Counted from the first letter of the stretch, positions 33,961 through 45,200 are shown. The stretch is DNA of 64,000 bases from Antilocapra americana (GCA_007570785.1 ML662442.1:28686724-28750723), one strand, 5' to 3'. Notes: generated from the sequence alone by a model not told the origin. Numbers and translations are program-made.

Positions 33961-34334
33961 TAAGTAAATGATTTTTTTCCTTATCTAAAGTCTATGAAAT
34001 AAAGGGGTTTTTTTGGTCAATCTATAATTAATGCCTATTGTTAACAAATCTGAAAGGTACATAGGCCTTGAGGTTTGTAAATATTGGGCCATCAGTCTCT
34101 TGACAAACCAATAGAGGGAGTCCACACTAGCTATATGTACAGCAAATATACCCAAATGTAAAAAGAAAACAATACTATTCTGTCAGTGGTATTTCAACAA
34201 GTCTGGATGTATGCTGGGTATAGGGGAGCAGCACTGTGTCTCTTTCCTAGATAAGGAACATCATTGCAACGATTTTCCAGGCATTATCATGCCTCCTCTA
34301 ACATGAGCTAAATGCTTTACACAACATCTATGAG

Positions 34335-34483
34335 ATGGTATTTTAGTTCAGTCTCAGAGTGATTATTGACAATTTACTAAATAGAAAAATGAAGAGTAAA
34401 TATCACAATAGAAAATAATATTAAAGCAAAGACTCTGAGAGATGAGAGTTAACCAACTCAGGATTTATACCTTGCTGGCTGGC
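34335..34483 (+). repeat. 149-bp direct duplication, copy 2
   Basis: 148 of 149 bases equal 32,448-32,596, same orientation, offset 1,887 bp. Flanking bases differ on both sides (gag before, aaggtacc after), so the identity ends sharply. No poly(A) or target duplication is visible. Confidence 0.95.
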
Positions 34484-35954
34484 AAGGTACCACAGATTTC
34501 ACTTTTATCCCCATTCTCTTCTGAAAAAATTCCCAAGGTCATACATAACTGGGTGTTTGACAGAACCAATATTTAAACCCTCAGCTGTCTGACCTTAGAG
34601 GATATGCTTTTAAACACTGTCCTAGGCAGGCTCCTATCAAAGTATAGGGTTAAGGAAGGTCATCAGGAATATTCTAGGTCAGCATACTCTGATTTGGAAT
34701 AGTTCTCTAAACATCCCAACATATAAATATTTGTAAGGCAAGAAGAGGTGAATGGACCTTTTTCCAGGCAGCACCACAATGGCAAGGAGATGTGCACCCT
34801 AGTTCTTTTCAGGTCAAAATTATTTATATGTGAGCATAGTTCTCACTAACCATAAACACTTATAGACTTAAAAAAAATCTATACTGTCCTATTTTGTTGT
34901 ATTAGGTATGTGCTCACTATGGTAAGGAATCCAAATGCATAGGATTTATTTCCTCTTCAATGCTCTTTGCCCTACCTCTATCTTCAGCTGTGAGCAAACA
35001 GCTGCATATGAATTTTTATCAGATAATATGTTCATATCCATAAGACATTTCCCCAGCACTTTTATTGACATATCTTGGCTTAATCCACATATTTTCTCAG
35101 GAAAAAAAATGTGCTCAAATCCCCAAAATAAAATTGTCTAGAAAATAACATTATTTGTAAGCATAGCTTGACAGTTCCACCTTCACATCCCACTAAGATG
35201 TCCATGGTGCAATATATTTTAAGATAGCCTTCGGGTTTATCTTTACATTTACAAAATAAATGAAAATTCCAGGAGTTTACTAGTACAGAAAAGCTGTGAA
35301 TGCATAATATTTCTGTTTCTGTGGAATTTTCTCACCAGCCATATTTGGTTATACCTCTTTCATTTGCTGAACTAAGTAAACCACTTCCCAAGACAGTTGA
35401 TTGCTGAATTAAAATCTGAGAAGGGAAAGAAATAAATTTGTGCAGCATTTGTTCAACAATATATTCAGTAGTGTACCATAAGACATTATGAGTTAAAGTA
35501 ACACTGTAGAATGCTAGCAACAAAGAATTTAGAACAGACTCAGAGGGAACTCATAATCATAAAGTCATCCTTAGACAAGAATAATAAAAACACAGTTACT
35601 GTAAACAGACTGAGCCCTCAATAACATGGGATAAATCACAAGGTGAAAAATGGAAAAAGCAAACTACAGACATCATTTGAGCATGGTAGAGAGAAATTAT
35701 CAAACAATGAGGTAATAGAAATGTCACAACACTGGAGCCAGTGTTCATTACAACTTCTTTCAGTGCCATTCACTTCCTTTAAAGGTCAAAGAAACTTCAG
35801 GAATGATGAAACACCAGTTTCATTTCCTTTTTTCAGCTATTTTTAATTTTTTTCTGTGAAAGTCTTACCTGAGATCTGACTTGAAGCTGCAGTAGCAGAC
35901 CCTACTTTGGAAACGAAAGCGAATATATTTCCTCCTAAACTAATTAGACTATTT
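34484..35954. other. No gene recognised
   Basis: No supported frame or named repeat over about 1.5 kb; the longest non-repeat stretch in this part of the window. Confidence 0.45.
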
Positions 35955-35981
35955 TTTTAATTGAGGTATAACTGACATTCA

Positions 35982-36244
35982 ACAGGCTCCCTTGGTGGCT
36001 CAGTCAGTAAAGAATTGCCTGCAGTGCTATAGACTTGAGTTCAATTCCTGGATTGGGAAGATCCCCTGGAGAAGGAAATGTCAACCCACTCCAGTATTCT
36101 GTATGGAATATTCCATGGACAGTGGAGAGTAGTGGGCTATAGTTCATTAGTGGATCTTTTGCCTTCTGAGCCACCATGGAAGCCTTAAAGTAGTTGCAAA
36201 GAGATGGACATGACTGACTGACTTACACTTTCACATCACTTCAT
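35982..36244 (+). mobile_element. Bov-tA SINE with an internal reversed SINE head
   Basis: Head ctcccttggtggctcagtca, body ctggagaaggaaatgtcaac, 3' end gagatggacatgactgactg. Inside the body, at about 36,147-36,193, lies a segment (ggatcttttgccttctgagc, then caccatggaagcc) that matches the antisense tRNA-like head of the same family. A 9-bp target duplication tgacattca flanks the whole (35,973-35,981 and 36,245-36,253). The host sequence on both sides (ttgaggtataac before, aggtgtataacataaggatt after) is an L1 3' UTR fragment. Confidence 0.9.
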
Positions 36245-36295
36245 TGACATTCACCATCAGGTGTATAACATAAGGATTTAATGTTTGTATATGAC

Positions 36296-36640
36296 TCAGA
36301 GAAGACTCTTGAGAGTCCCTTGGACTGCAAGAAGATCAAACCACTCAATATTAAAGGGAATCAATCCTGAATATTCATTGGAAGGACTGGTGCTGAAACT
36401 GAAGCTCCAATACTTTGACCACCTGGCACAAAGAGTTGACTTATTAGAAAAGACCCTGATGCTGGGAAAGGTTGAAAGCAGCAGGAGAAGGGGACAACAG
36501 AGGATGGGATGGTTGGATGGCACCACCAACTCGATGGACATGAGTTTGAGCAAGCTCCAGGAGATAGTGAAGGACAGGGAAGCCTGTTGTGCTGCAGTCC
36601 ATGGGGTCACAAAGAGTCGGACATGACTAAGTGACCGAAC
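36296..36640 (+). mobile_element. BovB 3' fragment with open C-terminal frame
   Basis: Sense BovB end. The frame 36,285-36,626 (113 codons) stays open through [52 protein letters not shown] and ends VHGVTKSRT before the stop. It is a 5'-truncated insertion with a good but partial reading frame. Confidence 0.93.
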
Positions 36641-37178
36641 AATAACAAGAAAGGGAAAGAAGAATCAATACATAAATAAATGGGTTCATAAAAATTCACT
36701 GAAGAGTTACTATGAGAAATAAATTTTATAGTAATTCAAAGGCAGAATTCTCACTCTTAGACCTCATAGAAGGTCGAAAATGGAATGCTGGGACACTGAC
36801 TTTATAAAGTAACCATGGATGATGTTCCCTGGCTAGTACGTAAAATCAAGTGTCTCTGGCCTTGTCAAATTAGTGCATATTTCCTATTTTCAGGAATTCC
36901 TATTGCTTTTCACTTTTATGAGTGCCCTATATTAGGAACAGCAACTAATATACCACATATACAATAATGGTAAAGTCTGGGAAAATTAGATCTGAGGTCA
37001 AGGGCCTCTTTTAGAGGCAAAAGTGATCAACCTGAACCACCAAGGATTTGGGTAAAAGTTGAAGAAATTAATTCAAGTTTCTGTTTTATAATTAAAGAAA
37101 TATAATCGTTAACTTTCGAAATCACTTCATTTTGAGAATATTTGATTAAACCTGTGTGTGATATTTCTGACCTGGGTT
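36641..37178. other. No gene recognised
   Basis: Unassigned. Confidence 0.45.
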
Positions 37179-37390
37179 AGACCTCTCTGGTGGCTCAGAT
37201 GGTAAAGAATCTGCCTTCAATGCATGAGAGGGTTTGATCTCCGGGTTGGGAAGATCCCCTGGAGAAGGAAATGGCAACCCATTCCTGTATCCTTGTTGGG
37301 GAAATCCCATGGACACAAGAACTTGGCAGGCTACAGTCCATAGGGTCGCAAAGAGCTGGACATGACTGAGCAACTAATATTTTCACTTTC
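37179..37390 (+). mobile_element. Bov-tA SINE
   Basis: Head agacctctctggtggctcag and atggtaaagaatctgcc; body gatcccctggagaaggaaat; end gcaaagagctggacatgact. Confidence 0.93.
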
Positions 37391-37589
37391 AGACTCCCAA
37401 GAGGCCATCAAGAGGCAAATAGATCCAATGAAACTGATGGAAAGGTAAAATAGGTAGTCAGCTGCCAAAACTCACTGCTACCGGTTTTTGGCCATTTGGT
37501 AGATTCTATCCAATTAACCAATTTTAAGACTCGTATGTATTATCACATTTCACATCTGCCTACAAATTAGTTATGTTTAAGCCTTGTTA

Positions 37590-37795
37590 TTACTGTTTAG
37601 TTGCTAAACTGAGTCTGACTCTTTTGCAACCTCACATACTGTAGCCCATTAGTCTCCTCTGTCCATGGGATTTTCCAGGCAAGAATACTGGAGTGGGAGT
37701 GGGTTGCCATTTCCTTCTCCAGGGGCTTTTCCCAACCCAGGAATTGTACCTCCTTGGCAGGTAGATTATTTATCCCTTAACCACCTGTTAAGTCC
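37590..37795 (-). mobile_element. Bov-tA SINE (older type)
   Basis: Antisense body tagttgctaaactgagtctg, catactgtagcccattagtc, gggttgccatttccttctcc, then a diverged head ending taaccacctgttaagtcccc. A small agtgggagtggg duplication is present in the body. Confidence 0.88.
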
Positions 37796-37927
37796 CCAAA
37801 ATATTACAGCCAAGACGGGTTTTTTTTTTGATCCCACAAAATAATCCAGAGGAAGTGAGTAATCTAGGGCAGGTAAGCTAGTATGCTGCACAAACATATC
37901 CAGAGACTCAGGCTGGCCCTGTCATCC

Positions 37928-38004
37928 TTATTAGATGTCTTTCTGTTTTTTATCCTTATTAGGTGTCTTTCTTTCTTTTTTTTTTTTTTATTAGGTGTCT
38001 TTCT
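37928..38004. repeat. Imperfect tandem repeat, three units
   Basis: ttattaggtgtctttct occurs at 37,956-37,972 and 37,988-38,004, with a one-base variant at 37,928-37,944. Units are 28 and 32 bases apart, separated by T-rich spacers. Confidence 0.8.
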
Positions 38005-38829
38005 CTTTTTTCTCTCAAGGCCTAAGATCACTGACTGATCCAATTTTTATAATTTTCTACATTAGAAGGGCAAAAGAGGGAACTGAAGGAAAATCAGCAT
38101 TCACTGCCCTGACAATAGTACATACCACTTCTATTTGCATGTCACAGTCAAAGGGCCACACCAAATTGCAGATGAAGCTGGAAAATTAAATGTCAAGATA
38201 CAGACCCTAAAATGTCCTGTGTATATATGTGCATTTGTGTGTATGTGTATATCTGAGTGTCTGAAGAATTTTGTTTCTATTTTCTGAAGGGAAAAAGGAA
38301 GTAGTTAGAGAGAAATAATGAACCATCTCTGTCACATATTATTTTCTGACCGTGGAAGCTGAATGTTAAAATTTGAAGTTAATTTATTCATATCTTACAA
38401 GTAGACCTCATGTTTTCCAACAGATTCCAGTCTGTATATATTCTAAGGATAAAGCTAGTAAGGTAGACTTAACCCAGAGTTACAAAAAAAGAGCCAGTTG
38501 CACAGAAAGTTTCCCTGTGCCAGTTGAGACTAAGCAAAATGAAATATGGTGTTCAATAATACATTACTGAATCATATAAAATGGTGGTAAAAATAAACCA
38601 AGAACCATATTTTTGCACACCTTATGATTCTATTTCATGTTCTAAATGATCTTATGATTTTTTGAAAATTATTTTTTTGGTCAACTTAGTGTCATTTATT
38701 ACTTCAGCTCTGTTAAATTCACAAATGCTGAAGCATTTATCTATTTTAGACTTGAAAATTATTTAACAGCTTAACAGGTATTACTGAGTTTTGGAAAACA
38801 ACATGATGGAATGGACTATCGTCTCCAGT
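38005..38829. other. No gene recognised
   Basis: Unassigned, with a short TG-rich stretch near 38,220-38,255. Confidence 0.45.
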
Positions 38830-39955
38830 TTCCATACAGCATGTCACTTTTCAGATTGGTTCCTTTTACTCAGTGAATATGCATTTATGTTTCCATCATG
38901 TATTTTCATGGCTAGATAGCTTATTTCTTTTAATTATATTCTACTGTCCAGATTTACCACAATTTATCCATTCACTCATGAAGTTATTTTCAAGTATTGA
39001 CGATTATGAATCTTGGTTGCTTCAGAGTTTAGGCAATACAAATAAAGCTGATATAAACATCAATATGCAGGTTTCTGTTGAGACATAAGATTTCTGCTAT
39101 TTGGGGAAAATATCAAGGAGTATAGCTACTGGATCATGTGACACAAGTATTTTTAGTTTTGTAAGAAAGAGCCAAATTTTTTCCAAAGCGATTGTAACAT
39201 TTTGCATCCCTGAGTTCACACACACTAAGTCGCTTCAGTGGTGTCTGACTCTTTTCGATCGGTAGCCTGTAGCTCACCAGGCTCCTGTGTTCATGGGATT
39301 TCTCCACACAAAAACAACGAGTGGGCTGTCATGCCTGCCAAGAGATCTTTCTGAACCAGGGATTGAATCCAAGTCTTTTAATGTCTCCTTCATCAGCAGG
39401 TGGGTTCTTTACCACTAGTACCACCTATTCCTACCAGCAATGAATAAGGGCTCCTGAGTCTCCCCATCCTTTTCAGCATGTTATTGCCAGTGGTTTGGAT
39501 TTTTGTCACTCCAAGAGATGCACAAAGGCATCACATTATTGTTTAACCATATAAGTTTAGCATAGTTTGTTATGTTTATTTGTCATTTGTATATCTTCTT
39601 TGGTAAGACATCTATTAAGGTCTTTGGCCTGATTTAATTGGTTGTTCATCTTCTGGTCATTCAATTTTAAGAGTTCCATGTACGTTTTGAAAAAGAATCC
39701 TTTATCAGATATGTGTTTTATAAATATTTTCTCCCAGATGTGGCTGTCTTCTCATTCCCTTGACACCATCTTTCACAGGGTAGAAATTTTTAATTTTAGT
39801 GAATTCTAGACACTCAGTTATTTCTATCATAGGCCATGCCTTTGATATCGTATCTAAAAAGTCATAGCCAAACCCAGGTCATCTAGATTTCCTTCTATAT
39901 GTTATTTGCTAGGAGTTTTATAGTTTTGCATGTAGTTTTGCGTTTATAGTCTTAC
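38830..39955 (-). mobile_element. Old L1, antisense ORF2 3' region, split by SINE
   Basis: Antisense L1: gtagtgg-type ctactggatcatgtgacac, catttgtatatcttctttgg, ggctgtcttctcattccctt, gtttagcatag, aaaaagtcatagccaaaccc, ttttatagttttgcatgtag. A SINE interrupts it at 39,216-39,428. Confidence 0.8.
39216..39428 (-). mobile_element. Bov-tA SINE nested in L1
   Basis: Antisense body cactaagtcgcttcagtggt, tagctcaccaggctcctgtg and reversed head caggtgggttctttaccact with agtaccacct at the 3' side. Confidence 0.88.
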
Positions 39956-40633
39956 ATTTGTAAGATGTAAGATAGTGGAGTTGAAGGACCTGCCCTCATT
40001 TTCTCCTGTGAGAACTTCAAAATTGCAACTCACTGCTAAATAACCACCGACAGGAGAATGTTGGATCCCACCAAGAAAAAGATACCCCATGTCTAAGGAC
40101 AAAGGAAAAGCACAAGATGGTAGGAGAGGGAAAAACACATTTAGAATCAAACCTCATACCCACCAGAGATGTTTGGAAGGCTCAGACAAAAGCTTGTGCA
40201 CAGGTTTTGTCTGAGCACAAAACAGGACCCAGAGACCCTGAATAGACTGAGCCAGACCTACCTTTTTGTTTTGAGTGTCTCCTGCAGAGGCATGGGTCAT
40301 CAGTGGCCTGCCATGGGGACCCAGGCTTTGGCTGCAGAAGACCTGGGAGGCACCACATGTGGCCTAAGTCTTCTTGGAGGAGGTGGCCAGTAACCCCACC
40401 ATAGAACCACTGAGCAGATGACTCACAAACTGGAGAATGATTATATCAAAGAAGTTCTTGCACTGTTACAAAAGAAAGGAGCAGTGATCCCACAAGAGAC
40501 TAAGCCAGACTTGCCAGTGAGTGTCCCTGAGTCTCTAACAGAGGTGTGGGTTGGCATGGCCTGCTGCAGGGCCAGGGCCACTGAATGCAACAGTTTAGGC
40601 ATAAGTCCTTTTGAAGGAGGTTTACCATACCAT

Positions 40634-40850
40634 GGGCTTCCCTGGTGGCTCAGATGGTAAAGTGTCTGCCTGCAATGCGGGAAACCTGGGTTCGATCACT
40701 GGGTTGAGAAAATCCCCTGGAGAAGGAAATGGCAACCCACTCCAGCACTCTTGCCTGGAAAATTTCATGGAGGGAGGAGCATGGTGGGCTACAGTCCATG
40801 GGGTTGCAAAGAATTGGACACAACTGAGTGACTTCACTTTTCTTTCTTTC
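40634..40850 (+). mobile_element. Bov-tA SINE in BovB leader
   Basis: Well-preserved head gggcttccctggtggctcag with B box gggttcgatcac, full body and ttctttctttc tail. A perfect 10-bp target duplication accataccat is present at 40,624-40,633 and 40,851-40,860. Low divergence suggests a recent insertion. Confidence 0.96.
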
Positions 40851-41290
40851 ACCATACCATAGTTTGGCCTCAGGCCAAACAACAGGGAGGGAACACAGCC
40901 CCACCCATCAATAGAAAATTGGATTAAAGATTTACTGAGCATTGCCCGGCCCATTAGAACAAGATCCAGATTCCCCCACAGTGGTCCCTCCCATCAGGAA
41001 GCTTCCACAAGTCTCTTATCCTTATCCATAAGAGGGCAGACAGAATAAAAACCACAATCACAGAAAACTAACCAAACTGATTACATGGATCACAGCCTTG
41101 TCTATCTCACTGAAACTATGAGTCATACTGTGTAGCAAGATGGACAGGTCATGGTGGAGAGTTCTGACAAAACGTGGTCCACTGGAGAAGGGAATGACAA
41201 ACCACTTCAGTATTCTTGCCTAGAGAACCCATGAAGAGCATGAAAAGGCAAAAAGATATGACACTGAATGATGAACTCTCCAGGCTGGTT

Positions 41291-41505
41291 GGGCTTCCCT
41301 TGTAGCTCAGTTGGTAAAGAATCTGCCTATAATGCAGGAGACCTGGGTTCACTTCCTGGGTTGGGAAGATCCCCTGGAGAAGGAAATGGCAACCCACTCC
41401 ACTGTTCTACCCTGGAGAATCCCATAGACTGTAGCCTGCCAGGCTTCTCTGTCCATGAGTTTGCAAGAGTTGGACACAACTTTGCAACTTAACCATGACC
41501 ACCAC
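41291..41505 (+). mobile_element. Bov-tA SINE with inverted internal stem-loop
   Basis: Head gcttcccttgtagctcagtt and body gatcccctggagaaggaaat are in sense orientation, and so is the 3' end gcaagagttggacacaact. Between them, at about 41,425-41,458, the segment gactgtagcctgccaggc and ttctctgtccat is reversed relative to all other copies, in which sense strand reads atggacagaggagcctgg then caggctacagtccat. Imperfect flanking repeat caggctggtt / caggttggtt marks the insertion into BovB. Confidence 0.93.
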
Positions 41506-42032
41506 CAGGTTGGTTTGTGTCCAATATGCTACTGGAGAAGAGTGGAGAAATAACTCCAGGAACAATGAAGAGATGGAGCCAAAGCAAAAGCAACGTCCAT
41601 TTGTTGATATGACTGATGATGGAAGCAAAGTCCAATGCTGTAAAGAATAATATTGCTTAGGAACCTGGAATGTTAGGTCCATGAATCAAGGTAAATTGGA
41701 AGTGGTCAAACAGGAGATAGCAAAATTGAACATTAGCATTTTAAAATCAGTGAACTAAAATGGACTGGAATGGGCGAATTTAATTTAGAGGACCATTACA
41801 TCTACTACTGTGAGCAAGAATCCCTTAGATGCAATGGAGTAGCCATCATAGTCAACAAAAGACTCCAAAATTTAGAACTTGGATGCAACCTCAAAAATGA
41901 CAAAATGATCTCAATTCGTTTCCAAGGCAAACCATTCAATATCACAGTAATCCAAAGTCTATGTCCCAACCACTAATGCCAAAGAAGCTGAAGTTGAACA
42001 GGTCTATTAAGACCTACAACACCTTCTAGAAC

Positions 42033-42034
<2 letters not shown>

Positions 42035-42081
<47 letters not shown>

Positions 42082-42091
42082 NNNNNNNNNN

Positions 42092-42141
<50 letters not shown>
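42035..42141. repeat. AC dinucleotide microsatellite with 10-N gap
   Basis: An (AC)n tract on both sides of ten N bases (42,082-42,091), so its true length is unknown. It sits exactly where the other BovB copy (minus strand, near 28,665) reads aacacctcaaaaagatgtcc, so it grew from a short A/C-rich seed inside the endonuclease region. The cysteine/valine frame over it is an artefact of the repeat. Confidence 0.97.
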
Positions 42142-42142
<1 letters not shown>

Positions 42143-42828
42143 GTCCTTTTTATCATAGGAGACCAGAATGCAAAAGCAGGAAGTCAAGAAATACCTTAAC
42201 AGGCAAGTTTGGCCTTGGAGCACAAAATGAAGAAGGGCAAAGGCTAACAGAGTTCTGCCAAGAGAATTCACTGGTCATAGCAAACACCCTCTTCCAACAA
42301 CACAAGAGAAGACTCTACACATGGACATCACCAGATGGTCAATGTTGAAATAGGATTGGTTATATTCTTTGTAGCCAAAGATGGAGAAATTTTTTACAGT
42401 CAGAAAAAACAAGACGGGGAACTGACTGTAGCTCAGATCATCAACTCTTTATTGCCAAATTCAGACATAAATTGAAGAAAGTAGGGAAAACCATTGAGCC
42501 ATTCAGGTATGACCTATATCAAATCCCTTATGATTATACAGTGGAAGTGAGAAATAGATTAGATCTGATAGAGTGTCTGAAGAACTATGGATGGAGGTTC
42601 ATGACATTGTACAGGAGGTTGTGATAAAACCATCCCCAAGAAAAATAAATGTAAAAAGGAAAATGACTGTCTGAGGAGTACTTAGAAATAGCTGAGAAAA
42701 GAAGAGAAGTGAAAGGCAGGAAAGAAAAGGAAAAATATACCCATTTGAATACAAAATGCCAAAGAATAGCAAGGAGAAATAAAGTCTTCCTAAGTGATTA
42801 ATGTAAAGAAACCAAGCAAAATAATAGA

Positions 42829-43179
42829 ATGGGAAAGACTAGAGATCTCTTCAAGAAAATTAGATACACCAAGGGAACATTTCATGCAAAGATGGGCATA
42901 ATAAAGGACAGAAATTATATGTACCTAACAGAAACAGAATATATTAAGAAGGGGTATCAAGAATACACAGAACTATACAGAAAAGGTCTTAATGACCTGA
43001 ATAACCACGATGGTGTGGTCACTCACCTAGAACCAGACATCCTGGAATGTGAAACCATGTGCACCTTCAGAAACATCATGACAAACCTAGACAATGTGTT
43101 AAAAAGCAAAGACATCACTTTGCCAACAGAGGTCTATATAGTCAAAACTGATTTTTCCAGTATTCTTGTACGGACATGA
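42829..43179 (+). pseudogene. BovB fusion frame skipping the RT core
   Basis: A 116-codon open frame that runs from the linker (GKTRDLFKKIRYTKGTF, YQEYTELYRKGLNDL, PDILECE) across the deletion junction near 43,077 into the post-RT domain (DNVLKSKDITLPTEV). Compared with the other copies, about 1.1 kb including all RT motifs is absent but the frame is kept. Preservation of frame may be chance. Confidence 0.8.
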
Positions 43180-43289
43180 GAGTTACTCATGTTTTAATTT
43201 ACCAGTTGACAAATATTTCAGTTGTTTTAAGATATTTTATATTATGGAAGAAAGAGCTATTAAAAAATTATATACTGTTTTTTGTGTAG

Positions 43290-44500
43290 AAAGAGTGAAA
43301 TAACCACACAATGAGTTAGTTCATGGTTAATTTTATATGAAACTGCTGATTTATGTTCCAAAGTGACTACGCCATTCCACATTTCCATCAAAAATATATA
43401 ATGAGATTTCCACTTGCTCTGCCACCTCAACAACACCTGTTCATAGTAGTTCTTTAAACTGCGGCCAGTCTAATGGTATATATAATATTTCACTATGGTT
43501 TAATTTGCATTCTCAGCAAATAATGATGCTAAGCATACTTTTATCAGCTTATTTGTCAATGTGATGCAAATATATTCTTCTGATCTGTGTATTACATTTT
43601 CATATTTCTAACCATGACTTTATAAATTTTTTTATTTAGTATAATTTATCTATTTTATGGTTTACGCTTGTGATCTATGTAGAAACTTTTTTCTAAAATA
43701 AAACTGATTAGTTTCAAGTTCACTGCACTGGTATTGCACATTTGTTTTCATTTATCTGTAAATGTCTATTATTTATTGAAAATTTTATAAACCATACTTA
43801 ATTTTGATTTCCAACTATTTATTCATAGTATATAACATATATTGACCATGTATTGCACAATGTTACTAAACTTACTTACAAATCTGAGTAGTTTTAAATA
43901 GATTTTCATATAGTCCGTAGAGATTAGCATGTTATCATTTATCTGCTTTTTAGTATTTTTCTTGTATTACCTTAATGTACTGGCTAGAACTTATAGTAAA
44001 ACATTGGCCCTAACTGATAAGATCAATACTATAGTCTCAGTTTTGATCTTAGAGATAAAGAATTTTTCTTTCAGTATTTAGTATGATCTTGACTATAGGT
44101 TTTTATTATATGAAATGTATCAGTTTGAGAAAATGTCATTTTTTAACCAAGAGGTTTTTGAGTGCCCTTTAAAATTTATCTAATGTCTTTTCTACATCTA
44201 TTTAAATGATTACATAATTTTCTATTCTGTTGAGGAGGTGAATTATGTTAATTAAAATTTTGAATGTTAAACCAATATTACATTTTAGGGATAAACATCA
44301 CTTAATGCATTATCAATGCATTATCTTTTTTGGATGTTTGTGGATTTGACATGCTACTATTTTAATATGGAGTATTTCATCTTTGTAATGCAAATTTGCT
44401 ATAGTATTCTTGGCTTGTAATATCTTTGCTTGCTTTTAATTTTTGTTGCTTGCCACTTTGTCATTTAAATGCAGAGTACTGTATCTTAACTGAGCCTAGT
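43290..44500 (-). mobile_element. Old L1 ORF2, antisense
   Basis: Antisense L1 landmarks: ccagtctaatggtatatata, ctatggtttaatttgcattc, gatgctaagcatacttttat, tctgttgaggaggtgaatta, gaatgttaaaccaatattac, tttagggataaacatcactt. These correspond to the RT through C-terminal part of ORF2 read backwards. Strongly decayed. Confidence 0.7.
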
Positions 44501-44529
44501 ATCTATACTATCATACTCAAATTATACCA

Positions 44530-45200
44530 GGTAGATATATGTCATACCCTTTTCCCCCCAGGATCCCATCAAAATTCCACATGGTTCATTCAACATGCCT
44601 TCTTGATTGTGACAGTTCGTCTGACTATTTTTGATGACCTTGATAGTTTTGAGGGTTACAAGTCAGGTATTTTGTATAAAAAAAAAAAAAGAAAAGAAAA
44701 ATCTCTCAATAGATATTTTTCTGATATTTTACTGATGATTCAGCTGGGGTTATAGGTTTTGTGAGAAAGACCACAGAAGTAAAGTACCATTTTTCTCCCA
44801 AATATCAAGGTTACACAATCAACATGACTTATCCTTGCTAGTATTGACCTTAGACACTTGGCTGATGCAGGTTTTGTCAGATTTCTCCACTGTATTTTTT
44901 TTTCTCCCTTTCCATACTGAACTCTGTGGAAGAAATCCACTTTGTGCAACCAGCACTTAAGAAATGAGGAGTTCCATCTTCTTGAGATGAAGTATCTACA
45001 TAAATTATTTTGAATTTTTCTATAAGGGAAATGTGATATTTATTTAACTTGTTCAGTCATTTATTTGTATAATGTGAACTCATATTTCATGTTTTGGATT
45101 ATAATCCTATCCTACACTATATTAAATTGTTCCTGTTTTGGCCATTGCAATTGCTGTTGGCTGGTTTGAGTATCTGTTTAATAAAGCCACATAATTGCTG
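44530..45200. mobile_element. Old interspersed repeat, probably L1M-type
   Basis: Phrases such as gatgaccttgatagttttga, gtgagaaagaccacagaagt, caacatgacttatccttgct and gatgaagtatctacataaat recall a common old mammalian repeat that I associate with L1M 3' regions. Family and strand are not secure. Confidence 0.4.

Larger units (their letters stand above)
39962..43190 (+). mobile_element. BovB LINE with long leader, rearranged
   Basis: Leader from aagatgtaagatagtggagt through about 41,100, interrupted by a SINE at 40,634-40,850. The coding part begins near 41,510 after a second SINE (41,291-41,505). Endonuclease frame 41,770-41,976: EDHYIYYC, NGVAIIVNKRLQ, QGKPFNITVIQ. An AC microsatellite at 42,035-42,141 interrupts the endonuclease. 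The linker continues to about 43,076 and is then joined directly to the C-terminal domain (TNLDNVLKSKDITLPTEV), so the entire RT catalytic core is missing. The copy ends near 43,190 without the BovB tail. Several stops add to the damage. Confidence 0.92.

Noticed and set aside
37928..38004. CRISPR-like array
   Set aside because: Only three imperfect units with low-complexity spacers in a mammalian genome.
39962..41100. BovB leader as a separate LTR
   Set aside because: No second copy flanks the element, it has no TG...CA ends, and it is continuous with BovB coding sequence here and, in truncated form, at 29,500.
42032..42271. Frame rich in Cys-Val
   Set aside because: It is a translation of the AC microsatellite and the gap; no protein is implied.
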